64,000 nt of DNA from Echinicola strongylocentroti (GTDB lineage: Bacteria; Bacteroidota; Bacteroidia; Cytophagales; Cyclobacteriaceae). This document shows positions 43,251-52,753 of this stretch, piece after piece. The notes under the pieces are model-generated. The model was given only the letters and a program-made list of their open reading frames with translations. It made no database searches and was not told the origin of the DNA. The stretch spans positions 248,001-312,000 of the forward strand of contig NZ_CP030041.1 of assembly GCF_003260975.1 (NCBI RefSeq), given 5' to 3'. Both the position numbers and the translations under genes were made by a program. The number at the start of each line of letters is the position of its first letter. Positions within the stretch are counted from its first letter, which is position 1.

Positions 43251-44825
43251 ATGTATACTAACCGTTTGAACTTTACCTATATGTTGGCCATATGCCTACT
43301 GGGATTTGCGTGCACTGCCGATTTTGAAGATATCAATACCGACAGCAAAAGACCGGTGGCCACCACGCCTGACCTGCTCCTCCCAGGGATCATCAAGTCC
43401 ACGGCCAGTGCCTGGGGAGCACGGGGCGGAGAGGAAGGGCTGGTCGTCACTCAGCATGCCGGAGAAATCCAATCCACCAACGATGACACCTACCGCTGGA
43501 ACCCAAACCCACAGCCCTATACCGATGGATACAACACGCTCAGGGACGTTTACAACCTTATCGATGTATCCCAGGACACCGAGGGGTTTTCGAGCTATTA
43601 TGGTATCGGTCTAGTGCTGAAATGCTGGAACTACCAATTCATAACAGATGCTTATGGGGACATCCCCTATCTGGAAGCTGTACAGGGGAAAACAGCGGGA
43701 AACTTTTTTCCTGCCTTTACTCCCCAAAAGGAAATTTACCAGGGCATGATCGACGATTTGGTTTTGGCCAACCAGGTTCTTGCCCGTGAAGGAATCAGCA
43801 TTTCCGGGGACATCCTGTATGCCGGTGACCTTATGAAATGGAGGAAATTCGCCAATTCCCTAAGGTTAAGGTTATTGATGAGGATTTCCGATGCAGACCC
43901 AGGTGCTGCCCAAGCAGGCATCCGTGAAATCGTGGCAGACCCCGAAACCTTTCCGGTCTTTGAAAGCAATGATGATATGGCCGCTTTGCAGCATGACATC
44001 GAAAATCCTCCAAGTCGCTATACCACCAGGGTCGGCTCCTTTGATTCCTATCGGCTGAGCAGGACATTGGAACAGCGGCTGAAGGCGATGAATGATCCCC
44101 GGTTAAAGGTATTCGCACAACCCATTTCCGCTTCGGGAAAAAACATTTATTCCGAGCATTGGGATGATTATGCGGGAATCCAGAATGGCCTGAGCGCCGA
44201 TGAGTCGGAAAGTTACAGTCCAACGGACGATCCTTCAAAATCAGGATCCAATTTCATTTCCCGTTTGGGTATTCTTTATGCTTGCCAAGAGTGTAATACC
44301 CTCTCCTCTCCCGTGGCCGCCCAGACGGTGATCATGACTTATTCTGAAGTGGCATTCCTCATTGCCGAGGCTATCCAACGGGAAATCCTACCTTCGGGCA
44401 ATGCCGAGGAGCACTACCAAAAAGGAATCCGGGCCTCATTTGACTACTATGCCGATAGGACGGCCGTTGGTGGTTGGGACAATATCACCAATGCCCTAAT
44501 GTCCTTGGATATGGAAAGTTATCTTTCCCAGGAAAACGTTGGTTTTTCTGGGAACCCCACCGCGAACCTGCAAAAAATATACCTACAAAAGTGGATCTCC
44601 CAGTTCTATACGGGCATGGAGGCATGGTCGCAATGGAGAAGGACAAACCAACCCGAAGTCATTCCGGGACCAGATGCGGCCAACGACCAAAAGGTACCTG
44701 TCAGGTTCCTATACCCCAACGAAATCAAGGCCACCAATAGCCGAAATTACGAAAGTGCAGTATTGAATATGGGCGGCGATTACCTTACCACGCGTCTATG
44801 GTGGGACATCGCCGATAACCAGTGA
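43251..44825 (+). CDS. SusD/RagB-family lipoprotein (SusD_2 type)
   Basis: This outer-membrane substrate-binding lipoprotein has 524 residues. The lipobox is LLGFAC. The start of the mature protein, TADFEDINTDSKRPVATTPDLLLPGIIKS, is the SusD_2 pattern (NINxDPNxP...). A helical TPR-like scaffold continues through ADFYGDIPY-like text (FITDAYGDIPYLEAV) and AEAIQREILPSGNAEEHYQKGIRASFDYY. The final RFLYPNEIKATNSRNYESAV...TTRLWWD is the standard SusD_2 ending. It starts 11 bases after susC and works with it as the lid of the transporter. A hairpin lies 30 bases after its stop, before the phosphatase gene. Confidence 0.95.
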   Translation: MYTNRLNFTYMLAICLLGFACTADFEDINTDSKRPVATTPDLLLPGIIKSTASAWGARGGEEGLVVTQHAGEIQSTNDDTYRWNPNPQPYTDGYNTLRDVYNLIDVSQDTEGFSSYYGIGLVLKCWNYQFITDAYGDIPYLEAVQGKTAGNFFPAFTPQKEIYQGMIDDLVLANQVLAREGISISGDILYAGDLMKWRKFANSLRLRLLMRISDADPGAAQAGIREIVADPETFPVFESNDDMAALQHDIENPPSRYTTRVGSFDSYRLSRTLEQRLKAMNDPRLKVFAQPISASGKNIYSEHWDDYAGIQNGLSADESESYSPTDDPSKSGSNFISRLGILYACQECNTLSSPVAAQTVIMTYSEVAFLIAEAIQREILPSGNAEEHYQKGIRASFDYYADRTAVGGWDNITNALMSLDMESYLSQENVGFSGNPTANLQKIYLQKWISQFYTGMEAWSQWRRTNQPEVIPGPDAANDQKVPVRFLYPNEIKATNSRNYESAVLNMGGDYLTTRLWWDIADNQ

Positions 44826-44854
44826 TCATTTTCCAACACTTTCAGTTTATATGT

Positions 44855-44884
44855 GGGCGTAGCAGGGGTTGCTATGCCCATTTT
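44855..44884 (+). terminator. Hairpin between susD and the phosphatase genes
   Basis: GGGCGTAGCA (44855-44864) pairs with TGCTATGCCC (44870-44879) with one G-T pair and a 5-base loop, followed by ATTTT. It probably partially terminates after susD and lowers expression of the phosphatases relative to the transporter. Confidence 0.55.
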
Positions 44885-44898
44885 AAAACCTTCAACAC

Positions 44899-46224
44899 AT
44901 GAAATTACCTTATGTTATTATTGCTTTTCTGTTATGGATTGGCTGCCCAGACACCTATGGACAGTCCAAGGTTCCGGAGCACCTCATCCTTACCACTTAT
45001 GACGATCCCTCACGTTCACAGGCCATCACCTGGCGAACCTCCGCTCCCGTCGACAACCCGGTTGTGGAGATCATCAAGGCCACGGCGGCTCCCTATGACA
45101 CTGTCGGGCTCAGGAGCATCAAGGCCAATTCCCAAGAGGTAATGGCCAAAGAAGGACAAATGTACTATTATCATTCATCCAAGATCGGCCATCTTTCCCC
45201 AGGGATGCTTTACCGGTACCGAGTAGGGACTGCTTCCGGTCCTTGGGGGCCCTGGAACCAGTTTCAGACCGTGTCCAACGAAGCGCCAACACTTGAGTTC
45301 ATCTATTTGGGCGATATACAGAACGACATCCTTTCTTGGGGAACCCGTACGGTATGGGCCGGTCACCGTAAGGCTCCAAGTGCAGACTTTATGCTTTTTG
45401 CCGGGGATTGTGTGGACAATGGCCACAACAACGGACAATGGACAGAATGGTTTGGAGCTCTGGGCAGGGTTGGCGAAACCATGAACATTGTCCCGGTAAC
45501 TGGCAATCATGAATACGACCGCATGGAAGATGACAGGGATGAGAAAACCCTGTCCACGTTTTGGCAACCGCAGTTTGTCCTCCCGGAAAATGGAGTGGGC
45601 CACCTTTCAGAAAGCGTTTTTTTTATCGACTATCCTGCCATGAGGCTAATTGTGCTGAACAGCATGGTCGCCCTCTCTTCGGAAAAGGAGCTGAAGCTAC
45701 AGACGGCTTGGCTTGAAAAGACACTTGCCGAAAACAACAAAAAATGGACGGTGGTCACCTTCCACCATCCCCTATTCAGTGCCCGTGACGGAAGGTATGG
45801 TGACTATCCAGCCCTTCGAAAATATTGGAAACCCTTATTTGAGAAGTACCAAGTTGATCTGGTGCTGACAGGCCATGATCATATGTACGGTAGATCGGCC
45901 CATCAAATGGAATCAAATAATCTTGGTAAAAATGAAACGGGCCCTGTTTACGTGGTGTCTGTGGCAGGCCCCAAAATGTATGGAATGAAGGAAGAGAAAA
46001 GGTGGACGGATCGTGCCGGGGTCAATACGCAGCTGTACCAGGTCATTTCCATTGTCGCTGACCAGTTGGCTTACCGTGCCTATACCGTCACCGACAAACT
46101 TTACGATTCATTCGACCTGATCAAGCAAAAGGAACGATTCAACCGTATCGAGGAGCATATTCCTTTTGACTTGCGTTCAGAAAACCGCTTTCCCGATGGA
46201 AGGTATACCAACAAAAACCGTTAA
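44899..46224 (+). CDS. Secreted purple acid phosphatase-like metallophosphoesterase
   Basis: The product has 441 residues with signal peptide MKLPYVIIAFLLWIGCPDTYG. An N-terminal fibronectin-type III domain (about 22-130: PEHLILTTYDDPSRSQAITWRTSAP) is typical of purple acid phosphatases. The catalytic dimetal domain has GDIQ (Asp for GDxx), LFAGDCVDNG (GDxxx), VPVTGNHEYD (GNHE), VVTFHHPLFSA and LTGHDHMYGRS (GHxH). The tyrosine that gives the purple charge-transfer colour lies in the GDIQN...Y region, but its position is uncertain. It probably hydrolyses phosphomonoesters or diesters in the periplasm or at the surface. It lies 73 bases after susD behind a hairpin and 10 bases before a second phosphoesterase, so the two are coupled. 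Confidence 0.92.
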   Translation: MKLPYVIIAFLLWIGCPDTYGQSKVPEHLILTTYDDPSRSQAITWRTSAPVDNPVVEIIKATAAPYDTVGLRSIKANSQEVMAKEGQMYYYHSSKIGHLSPGMLYRYRVGTASGPWGPWNQFQTVSNEAPTLEFIYLGDIQNDILSWGTRTVWAGHRKAPSADFMLFAGDCVDNGHNNGQWTEWFGALGRVGETMNIVPVTGNHEYDRMEDDRDEKTLSTFWQPQFVLPENGVGHLSESVFFIDYPAMRLIVLNSMVALSSEKELKLQTAWLEKTLAENNKKWTVVTFHHPLFSARDGRYGDYPALRKYWKPLFEKYQVDLVLTGHDHMYGRSAHQMESNNLGKNETGPVYVVSVAGPKMYGMKEEKRWTDRAGVNTQLYQVISIVADQLAYRAYTVTDKLYDSFDLIKQKERFNRIEEHIPFDLRSENRFPDGRYTNKNR

Positions 46225-46234
46225 ACCTTATTGC

Positions 46235-47830
46235 ATGATGTATTTGATAAAAACCACCTTGTGGGCGAGTGCCTGCTATATTGCCCTGTCCCTAACACTT
46301 CCTGTAAAGGTCCATGCCCAGCAAAACGTATCTGGGATTGTATTTGAAGACATGGACAGAAACGGCAAAAAGGGACATAACGAAAAGGGATTGCCCGGGG
46401 TCAGTGTCACCAATGGCCAAGAAGTTTCCCTAACCGATAAAGACGGGAAATATATCCTTCCCGCATCCAATGATATGATTGTATCGGTCATCAAACCCTC
46501 GGGATACGCTGTCCCAGTCAATGACCATTTCCAACCCCAATTTTACTATATCCATAAACCAGGGGGATCCCCTGATTCCGGTGAAAGAGGTGTTGCTCCC
46601 ACTGGAGAATTACCGGCCTCTGTCGACTTTGCTCTCATCCCCCAAATAGAGGAGAATAATTTTTCCGTTTTGGTGTTTGGCGACCCACAGGCAGATGACT
46701 CTACCAATGCCGGATACTTTGAAACAGCCATCGTCGATGAGGTCATTGGCGGAAGGGGTGCTGCTTTTGGCATTAGCTTGGGCGATCTTGGCTCACGTCA
46801 GTTGTTTCCCACCTACATTGCAAGCATTGGCAAAATAGGCGTTCCATGGTACAACCTGTTGGGAAACCATGACATGAACCATGGTGACACCGATAAGCTG
46901 ACCGACGAAACCTACGAGGCCAGTTTTGGGCCCGCCAACTACGCCTTCAATTATGGCAATGCCCATTTTATCGTTCTTGATGATGTCATCTCACCCGATC
47001 CCTATGGAAGGAGAAGCTATATAGGAGGTTTTCGGGATGACATACTCACCTTCGTCAAAAATGACCTAAAACATGTCCCCAAGGACAAATTAATTGTACT
47101 GGCGTTCCATATTCCCATATATGAATTTGAAAAAGGACCCGACCAGTTTATCGAAGGCAATCGTGAAAGGCTCTTTGGACTGCTCAAGGGATATGACCAT
47201 ACGCTTTCCCTTTCGGGACATACCCATTCGGAAAACCACCACTTTTTCACCTCGGAAGAGGGCTGGCCCAATAAAGGCTTCCACCACCATTACAATCCAG
47301 GTGCCACTTCCGGATCAATTTATATCGGGCCAAAGGACAGTTATGGCACTCCATCAAGCATCATGCGTGATGGCACACCAAAAGGGTATGCGTTCCTGCA
47401 CATCACAGGGAACAGCTATACCTATGAGTATGTACCGTCTGGTGACAATGATTGGAAAATGAGCATCCACATTCCCAAAATAGTACCCAAGGCCAAAAAA
47501 TACCGTGGTGAGGTATCGGTGAACTTCTTTCAGGGTAGCCCACGGGACAGCGTAATGTACAGGGTGGATGGTGGAAAATGGGAAGCACTCAAGCGAAGCC
47601 CGGAATATGACAAGTTCCTTTTGGATATCCATTATGAATGGGATCACGCTGAAGAACTTCCATGGGGAATCAGGCCTTCTACCCCATTGATTTCCTCCCA
47701 TATCTGGACCGGACGAATGCCCTCTGACCTACCTCTAGGCGATCATACCATGGAAATTATGGCTACGGATTGGCTCGGTAGGACTTACCGTTCTTCCAAG
47801 ACTTTCACAATTGTCCCCGACCATAAATAA
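46235..47830 (+). CDS. Secreted calcineurin-like phosphoesterase with extra N- and C-terminal domains
   Basis: The product has 532 residues. The start at 46235 (or the next Met at 46238) begins the signal peptide ending VKVHAQ. An upstream in-frame ATG would overlap the previous gene and lack this signal. An N-terminal Ig-like MetallophosN domain (about 20-125: GIVFEDMDRNGKKGHNEKGLPGVSVTNGQEV) precedes the core. Metal motifs are FGDPQADD, SLGDLGSR, LLGNHDMNHGD, LAFHIPIY and LSGHTHSENHHF. A C-terminal beta domain (about 390-532) is MetallophosC-like. This class is often found in SusCD loci for organic phosphate. It is the last gene of the plus-strand operon, followed by a hairpin. Confidence 0.9.
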   Translation: MMYLIKTTLWASACYIALSLTLPVKVHAQQNVSGIVFEDMDRNGKKGHNEKGLPGVSVTNGQEVSLTDKDGKYILPASNDMIVSVIKPSGYAVPVNDHFQPQFYYIHKPGGSPDSGERGVAPTGELPASVDFALIPQIEENNFSVLVFGDPQADDSTNAGYFETAIVDEVIGGRGAAFGISLGDLGSRQLFPTYIASIGKIGVPWYNLLGNHDMNHGDTDKLTDETYEASFGPANYAFNYGNAHFIVLDDVISPDPYGRRSYIGGFRDDILTFVKNDLKHVPKDKLIVLAFHIPIYEFEKGPDQFIEGNRERLFGLLKGYDHTLSLSGHTHSENHHFFTSEEGWPNKGFHHHYNPGATSGSIYIGPKDSYGTPSSIMRDGTPKGYAFLHITGNSYTYEYVPSGDNDWKMSIHIPKIVPKAKKYRGEVSVNFFQGSPRDSVMYRVDGGKWEALKRSPEYDKFLLDIHYEWDHAEELPWGIRPSTPLISSHIWTGRMPSDLPLGDHTMEIMATDWLGRTYRSSKTFTIVPDHK

Positions 47831-47867
47831 CCGGTCCAAGGGAATTCCCCAATATCTTTTGGATTCT

Positions 47868-47904
47868 GGACAAGGGGCAAATTCACTGATGCTGTCCCTT
47901 GTCC
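47868..47904 (+). terminator. Hairpin after the phosphatase operon
   Basis: GGACAAGGG (47868-47876) pairs perfectly with CCCTTGTCC (47896-47904), followed by TTTCCC. The T-run is short, so it is a moderate terminator candidate. Confidence 0.5.
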
Positions 47905-48064
47905 TTTCCCAGCAACAACATTTTTCATCCTCACTTTCGCTCGATTATATTTTTGGCTAGGTCTGAGCAGGCCAGCACTCGTTAGAGTTCCGACTCCATC
48001 AGTTCATTGTTCGCTGCCTTGATCCTTTTGTTCCTATTGGGAATGTACAGACACAAGATCCCGC

Positions 48065-49513
48065 TTATTTCCATGCATTCATTCTAAAGGAGGAAACGGG
48101 CAATCCTCCTGAACTAAATAATATCCCCATCTTGTAATTTTCAAAGCCATAATGAACAGCAATGGGATTATCCACTTCATCACAACTTAAGAAAAGTTTA
48201 TTACCTTTTACTCTTGCATTAGACTTATAAAAAATGCTATCGTTCGATGAAATAAAAAAGCTTGCTTCATTATCTACATGTTTTTTAACAATCAAACCAT
48301 TTGGCACATTTTCAAATTCAACTATTAGCTCATTTCCTGACTGGGACAAATTACTGGGTATAGGGCTAGAATGTTCAAAGCCCTGCAAATTATATGTCTT
48401 TGCCAATGCCTGATAAGCTAAACGTAAACCAACTTCCTTTTTCTTTTTGGGATGGATATTTTTCTCTTCTCCAATATCCATTAACACAGCCATTCCTGAA
48501 TTAGGTATCCTATAACTCGCTTTCAACTGGGCCTCACGGAGGTATGCTCCATTACGTTCTCCCACTAGCTTTCCATAGATATATCTTTTATAACTATATG
48601 GAGCAATTTGAGTATAGTAGAAGTCCAGTTTTTCTTGCTCCCACTCCTTTCTCCATGATTTGACTAACTGAACCATTAGATCCTCATAATTAGAAGGGTT
48701 AACAACATTTGATTCACCTTGATACCATAAAACGCCCCTAATTCCATAACCTATAATTGGCCGCAGCATGGCATTATAAAGCAATGTAGCTTTCCTATTT
48801 GGAGTTTTTATGCCCTCCATACTTTCTGGAATCGAAATCTCATTAAAATCTGATAACATTTGCTTTGACATCCAAGATTGAATATTGGATCCTCCGTAAG
48901 CAGAGACAATCACACCTACAGGAACATTTAATGATTTGTTTAAATAGTTGGCAAAATACCAAGCGACCGCGCTGAATTCGGAAACTGTTTTTGAAGTTGA
49001 TTTCTCCCACCTTCCTTCAAAATTTTCAAGTGGCTCCAAGCTAGCGTTCCTTGGGACTTTAATTAGTCTTATCGATTGATTATCTGAAGTTAACAAATCC
49101 TCATTGGCTCCTTCTACGGGTTGAGAAGTATATCCCTTCATAGGCATCTCCATATTGGATTGCCCGGAACAAAGCCAAACCTCGCCAATGAGTACATCTT
49201 TAATTTCAAACTTATCGCCATCATCAAAACTCAAGGTAAATGGGCCACCAGACATTGGTGTTTTGACCCATGCTTTCCATTTTCCATTGGAGTCTGATTT
49301 TGTTTTGATTTCCTCCTTTAACCATGGTACTGAAATACTAACTGCTCTATTAGATTCTGACCATCCCCAGATTGGAACTTCAGCATCTCGTTGCAAAACC
49401 ATATTATCTGAAAATATAGCGGGCATCACCACCTTGGCAGTGGAGGGAATTTTGATTACCAAAATTACAGCCAATGTGCCAATAAAAATTTTTATTGATT
49501 TGTTCAATTTCAT
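48065..49513 (-). CDS. Sialate O-acetylesterase-like SGNH hydrolase
   Basis: The product has 482 residues. A basic start and hydrophobic segment (IFIGTLAVILVIKIPSTA) make an export signal. The family catalytic triad is visible: Ser119 in LCSGQSNMEMPM, the oxyanion Gly/Asn in SAYGGSNIQSW and WYQGESN, and the Asp/His pair in LMDIGEEKNIHP. The N-terminal beta domain (28-110) starts VMPAIFSDNMVLQRD, typical of the family. It removes acetyl groups from sugars, often sialic acids but also xylan-type glycans. Its ATG overlaps the stop of the kinase gene (TAATG), and it is the last gene of the minus-strand locus. Confidence 0.9.
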   Translation of the reverse strand: MKLNKSIKIFIGTLAVILVIKIPSTAKVVMPAIFSDNMVLQRDAEVPIWGWSESNRAVSISVPWLKEEIKTKSDSNGKWKAWVKTPMSGGPFTLSFDDGDKFEIKDVLIGEVWLCSGQSNMEMPMKGYTSQPVEGANEDLLTSDNQSIRLIKVPRNASLEPLENFEGRWEKSTSKTVSEFSAVAWYFANYLNKSLNVPVGVIVSAYGGSNIQSWMSKQMLSDFNEISIPESMEGIKTPNRKATLLYNAMLRPIIGYGIRGVLWYQGESNVVNPSNYEDLMVQLVKSWRKEWEQEKLDFYYTQIAPYSYKRYIYGKLVGERNGAYLREAQLKASYRIPNSGMAVLMDIGEEKNIHPKKKKEVGLRLAYQALAKTYNLQGFEHSSPIPSNLSQSGNELIVEFENVPNGLIVKKHVDNEASFFISSNDSIFYKSNARVKGNKLFLSCDEVDNPIAVHYGFENYKMGILFSSGGLPVSSFRMNAWK

Positions 49514-51183
49514 TATGTGTTTAATTTTAGGTTTTCAATTATTGAACCCTCTTTCTCATACATTTTATACTTTTCAATGTATACTTCCTGATTTCGGAGG
49601 TTAGGGGAATAAACATTTTGAAATGAAGGCACCATTTTGGCAACCGCTTGATCCATTGATGAATACACATTACTCGCTACGGCCGCATGGATTGCAGACC
49701 CCAATGCTGGAGCTTCTTTGGATGCAGATATTTTTATGGGCTTTCCAATTATATCGGCCATCGTCTGCATCACCAATGGGGACTTATTGGCTACACCACC
49801 AATTGCTATAATTTCTTCAACTGACAAGCCTTTTCCTTCAATATGGTCTATTATCTTTTTAGAGCCAAAGCAAAGTGCTTCAACCATTGCCCTGAACATA
49901 TGGGATGTTTTTGTCCCAATATGGAGATTCAGAAAAGCGCCCTTTAGTGTTTCTTTTGCGAAAGGTGATCGTCTCCCATTTATCCAGTCCAAAGCACTTG
50001 CATCATTTAAGATAGGTTCCAAATCCAAAGCTTCCCGGGATAATTCATCTAAAATGGAATCCTCAAGTTCTTCTATCAGTTTTTGTTTAATCATTGCATC
50101 TAACTGTGTACTGCGTTGGATAATTTGCTTTGATGGTTCTAATATGACTCCAGCAAACCATGCCAACACATCACCGAATCCTGCTTGCCCAGCTTCAAAG
50201 CCTATTGTTCCTGGTAAAACAGCACCCTCAACTTGTCCACAAATTCCTTCAATAGGATCAATTTCTGAATTAGTAGGAGACCCTACTAAAATATCACATG
50301 TTGATGTACCAATAACTTTAACCAGCGTATTTGGGGAAATCCCTGCTCCCACAGCGCCAGCATGCGCATCCAATGTACCTACCGCAACGGCAGTATCTAC
50401 GGACAATCCAAGCTTATCAGCCCACTTTAAACATAATGTGCCTGCTTTTTCGGATGCATGATAAGTCTCTTCATATAATTTTTCTCTTAGATCTCCCAAT
50501 TCAGGTCTAATCCCGTACCAAAATGATGCTGGAGGAAGTCCAGACCATCTCTTATTCCACATAGCCTTATGGCCTGCTGCTGTTCTACTCCTCTTTAAAC
50601 TTAAAGGTCTTTCTCCTGTTAACTGTCCAACGATAAAATCACAATGTTCCATCCAAGTATATATATCACCTGCAATAGTTGAATCTTTTTTATAAACCGA
50701 AAGGACCTTTGCCCAAAACCATTCGCTAGAATAGTTTCCTCCTGAAAAAGCGGTATAATCTATCCCTCCATCTTTTGCAGCCTTAGTAATTTCCTCTGCT
50801 TCAGCGACAGCTGTGTGGTCCTTCCATAGTACCACCATAGCATTTGGATTATTTGAAAATTTGGATGACATTGATAAAGCGTCACCATTTTCATCAACTG
50901 GAATTGGAGAGGATCCCGTAGTATCTATACCTATTCCTTTCACTCTCCTTGTATCAATTCCTGCATCCTGAATTATCTTGGAAACGGTATACTCCAAACC
51001 TTCTAAATGATCTAAAGGGTCCTGCCTAAATTGATGAGAATCAGCATCACAATAAAACTTCTTTGACCACCTAGGATACCAATAGACGGCACTTTTTAAT
51101 ACTTCTCCATCCAATGTATCCACCAGAATACTACGTACTGAGTCAGTACCAAAATCAACACCTATAACATAATCTTTTGGCAT
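49513..51183 (-). CDS. FGGY carbohydrate kinase, ribulokinase-like
   Basis: The protein has 556 residues, the AraB length. ATP-domain motifs are YVIGVDFGTDSVRSILVD at the N-terminus, GIGIDTTGSSPIPVDENG, and the ribulokinase-typical NPNAMVVLWKDHTAVAEAEEI (about 115-135). GTLDAHAGAVGAGI and VIGTSTCDILVG follow, and the end EIIAIGGVANKSPLVMQTMADIIGKPI closes the FGGY_C domain. It phosphorylates a ketose or polyol in the cytoplasm. No araA or araD homologue accompanies it, so L-ribulose is not certain as substrate. It sits between a symporter and an esterase, with TAATG overlaps on both sides, so it is translated as part of the operon. Confidence 0.9.
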   Translation of the reverse strand: MPKDYVIGVDFGTDSVRSILVDTLDGEVLKSAVYWYPRWSKKFYCDADSHQFRQDPLDHLEGLEYTVSKIIQDAGIDTRRVKGIGIDTTGSSPIPVDENGDALSMSSKFSNNPNAMVVLWKDHTAVAEAEEITKAAKDGGIDYTAFSGGNYSSEWFWAKVLSVYKKDSTIAGDIYTWMEHCDFIVGQLTGERPLSLKRSRTAAGHKAMWNKRWSGLPPASFWYGIRPELGDLREKLYEETYHASEKAGTLCLKWADKLGLSVDTAVAVGTLDAHAGAVGAGISPNTLVKVIGTSTCDILVGSPTNSEIDPIEGICGQVEGAVLPGTIGFEAGQAGFGDVLAWFAGVILEPSKQIIQRSTQLDAMIKQKLIEELEDSILDELSREALDLEPILNDASALDWINGRRSPFAKETLKGAFLNLHIGTKTSHMFRAMVEALCFGSKKIIDHIEGKGLSVEEIIAIGGVANKSPLVMQTMADIIGKPIKISASKEAPALGSAIHAAVASNVYSSMDQAVAKMVPSFQNVYSPNLRNQEVYIEKYKMYEKEGSIIENLKLNT

Positions 51184-52685
51184 TATTTTTCTTCGATTTT
51201 AAGTTTAAGGGAAACTAAATTTGAAACTAAGAATCCAACAACAAAAATTGTAACTGTACCTAATACAATAGTCAGATTTGTATGCAATGTGTTTTGGTAA
51301 TCCTCCAACCCAGTACCTTCTAATATCCAAGGAGACAAACTCATCCATGAAATCACCAATACACCTACAAGAACACCCATTCCGGCTGTTTTACCTGAGA
51401 CATGCTTTGCAATAAGACCCAATAGAAATAATCCTAGTATTCCTCCAGAGAAAATTGATGAAAGAGCCCACCAAGCATCCAAAGCACTTGATACTCCATT
51501 GAATGCCAAACCAACAACTATACTTGCGCCTCCCATCACAAATGAAGTCAGAAAAAGTACTCCCATAGCCTGTTTATCACTTGCGCTTTTATTGATGTAT
51601 TTTTTGTAAAAATCAGATAAAAGCACTGTTGCGGAGCTATTAACACTTGTCGACACTGTGCTCATTCCAGCTGCAAAAATGGATGCAATCAACAAACCCG
51701 TGATCCCCTTAGGTAATCCTGTAACAATAAAATAAGGAAATACTTTATCTGCACTAGAGCCTGCCTTTAATTCTTCAGGAAGAATCTCTGGATAAACATG
51801 ATAATAAGAAAACAATGCAGTTCCAATAAAAAAGAAAAGTAAAGAAACAGGAACATATAACAAGCTTCCAAACCAAGTTGATTTAACTGCCTCTCTTTCA
51901 TTCTTAGCACTTAAATACCTTTGAACATAACTTTGATCAATTCCGAAGTTCTGTAAATTAATAAATAGACCGTATATAAGAATCATCCAGAAAGTCGATG
52001 ACGTAAAATCAAAATCAAAACTACCCAAGCTAAACTTATTGGCCTCATTAGCTATCTGTATGGTTTGCTGAGGACCTTCAGGCATGGAAAAAAGAATCAC
52101 CAATACACAAACCAATGCCCCAATGATCAATACTATTCCTTGAATCGCATCTGTCCATACTACGGCCTCAATACCTCCCAACATCGCATAAATAATTACG
52201 CTTACACCAGTACAAATTATTATAGTAGATATATCCCACCCAAAAAGAGCATTCATTGGAAGTGCCAGCAAATACAAAATCGCTCCCATTCGGGCAAGCT
52301 GTGTAAGTAGATAACAAATCGAAGCATAGGTTCTTGCCCACGGTCCAAAACGTGTTTCCAAATAGTAATAAGCTGATTCGCTTTTTACTTTCCTGTATAG
52401 TGGAACAAAGTACTTTACTGCAATCCATGCCGCTATGGGAATAGATAAACTGAATACAAAGCCATTCCAATTGGACAAATAGGCATTACCTGGTAGAGCC
52501 AGAAAGCTTATGCTACTTACGAAAGTAGCAAAAATGGACATTCCAATTGCCCAAGAAGGTAATCTTCCGCCACCAGTTGTATAATCTTTAGGGGTTCTTT
52601 TCCGAAAGGAAAATGAAACCCCAAATGCAATAATAGCGGTCATATAAACCACAAAGACCACAAGGTCAGTCATAGGTAAATTCAT
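51183..52685 (-). CDS. Sodium:solute symporter (SSS family), possibly sugar-acid or sialic acid uptake
   Basis: This inner-membrane symporter has 500 residues and about 13 transmembrane helices. Family features are FGVSFSFRKRTPKDYTTGGGRLPSWAIGMSIFATFVSSISFLALPG in TM1-2, FQ/WTDAIQGIVLIIGA (SSS signature), and AAGMSTVSTSVNSSATVLLSDFY with the Na+ site SxxSS. It probably brings a sugar or sugar acid into the cytoplasm, after release in the periplasm by the enzymes of the locus. It overlaps the kinase start (TAATG) and follows the aldolase-like gene by 68 bases. Confidence 0.92.
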   Translation of the reverse strand: MNLPMTDLVVFVVYMTAIIAFGVSFSFRKRTPKDYTTGGGRLPSWAIGMSIFATFVSSISFLALPGNAYLSNWNGFVFSLSIPIAAWIAVKYFVPLYRKVKSESAYYYLETRFGPWARTYASICYLLTQLARMGAILYLLALPMNALFGWDISTIIICTGVSVIIYAMLGGIEAVVWTDAIQGIVLIIGALVCVLVILFSMPEGPQQTIQIANEANKFSLGSFDFDFTSSTFWMILIYGLFINLQNFGIDQSYVQRYLSAKNEREAVKSTWFGSLLYVPVSLLFFFIGTALFSYYHVYPEILPEELKAGSSADKVFPYFIVTGLPKGITGLLIASIFAAGMSTVSTSVNSSATVLLSDFYKKYINKSASDKQAMGVLFLTSFVMGGASIVVGLAFNGVSSALDAWWALSSIFSGGILGLFLLGLIAKHVSGKTAGMGVLVGVLVISWMSLSPWILEGTGLEDYQNTLHTNLTIVLGTVTIFVVGFLVSNLVSLKLKIEEK

Positions 52686-52753
52686 GTCATTTAATAAGGT
52701 TAATTTGGTGTTATAAGGTCAGTCAAAATCCTTAAAAAAGAATAAAACATCTG

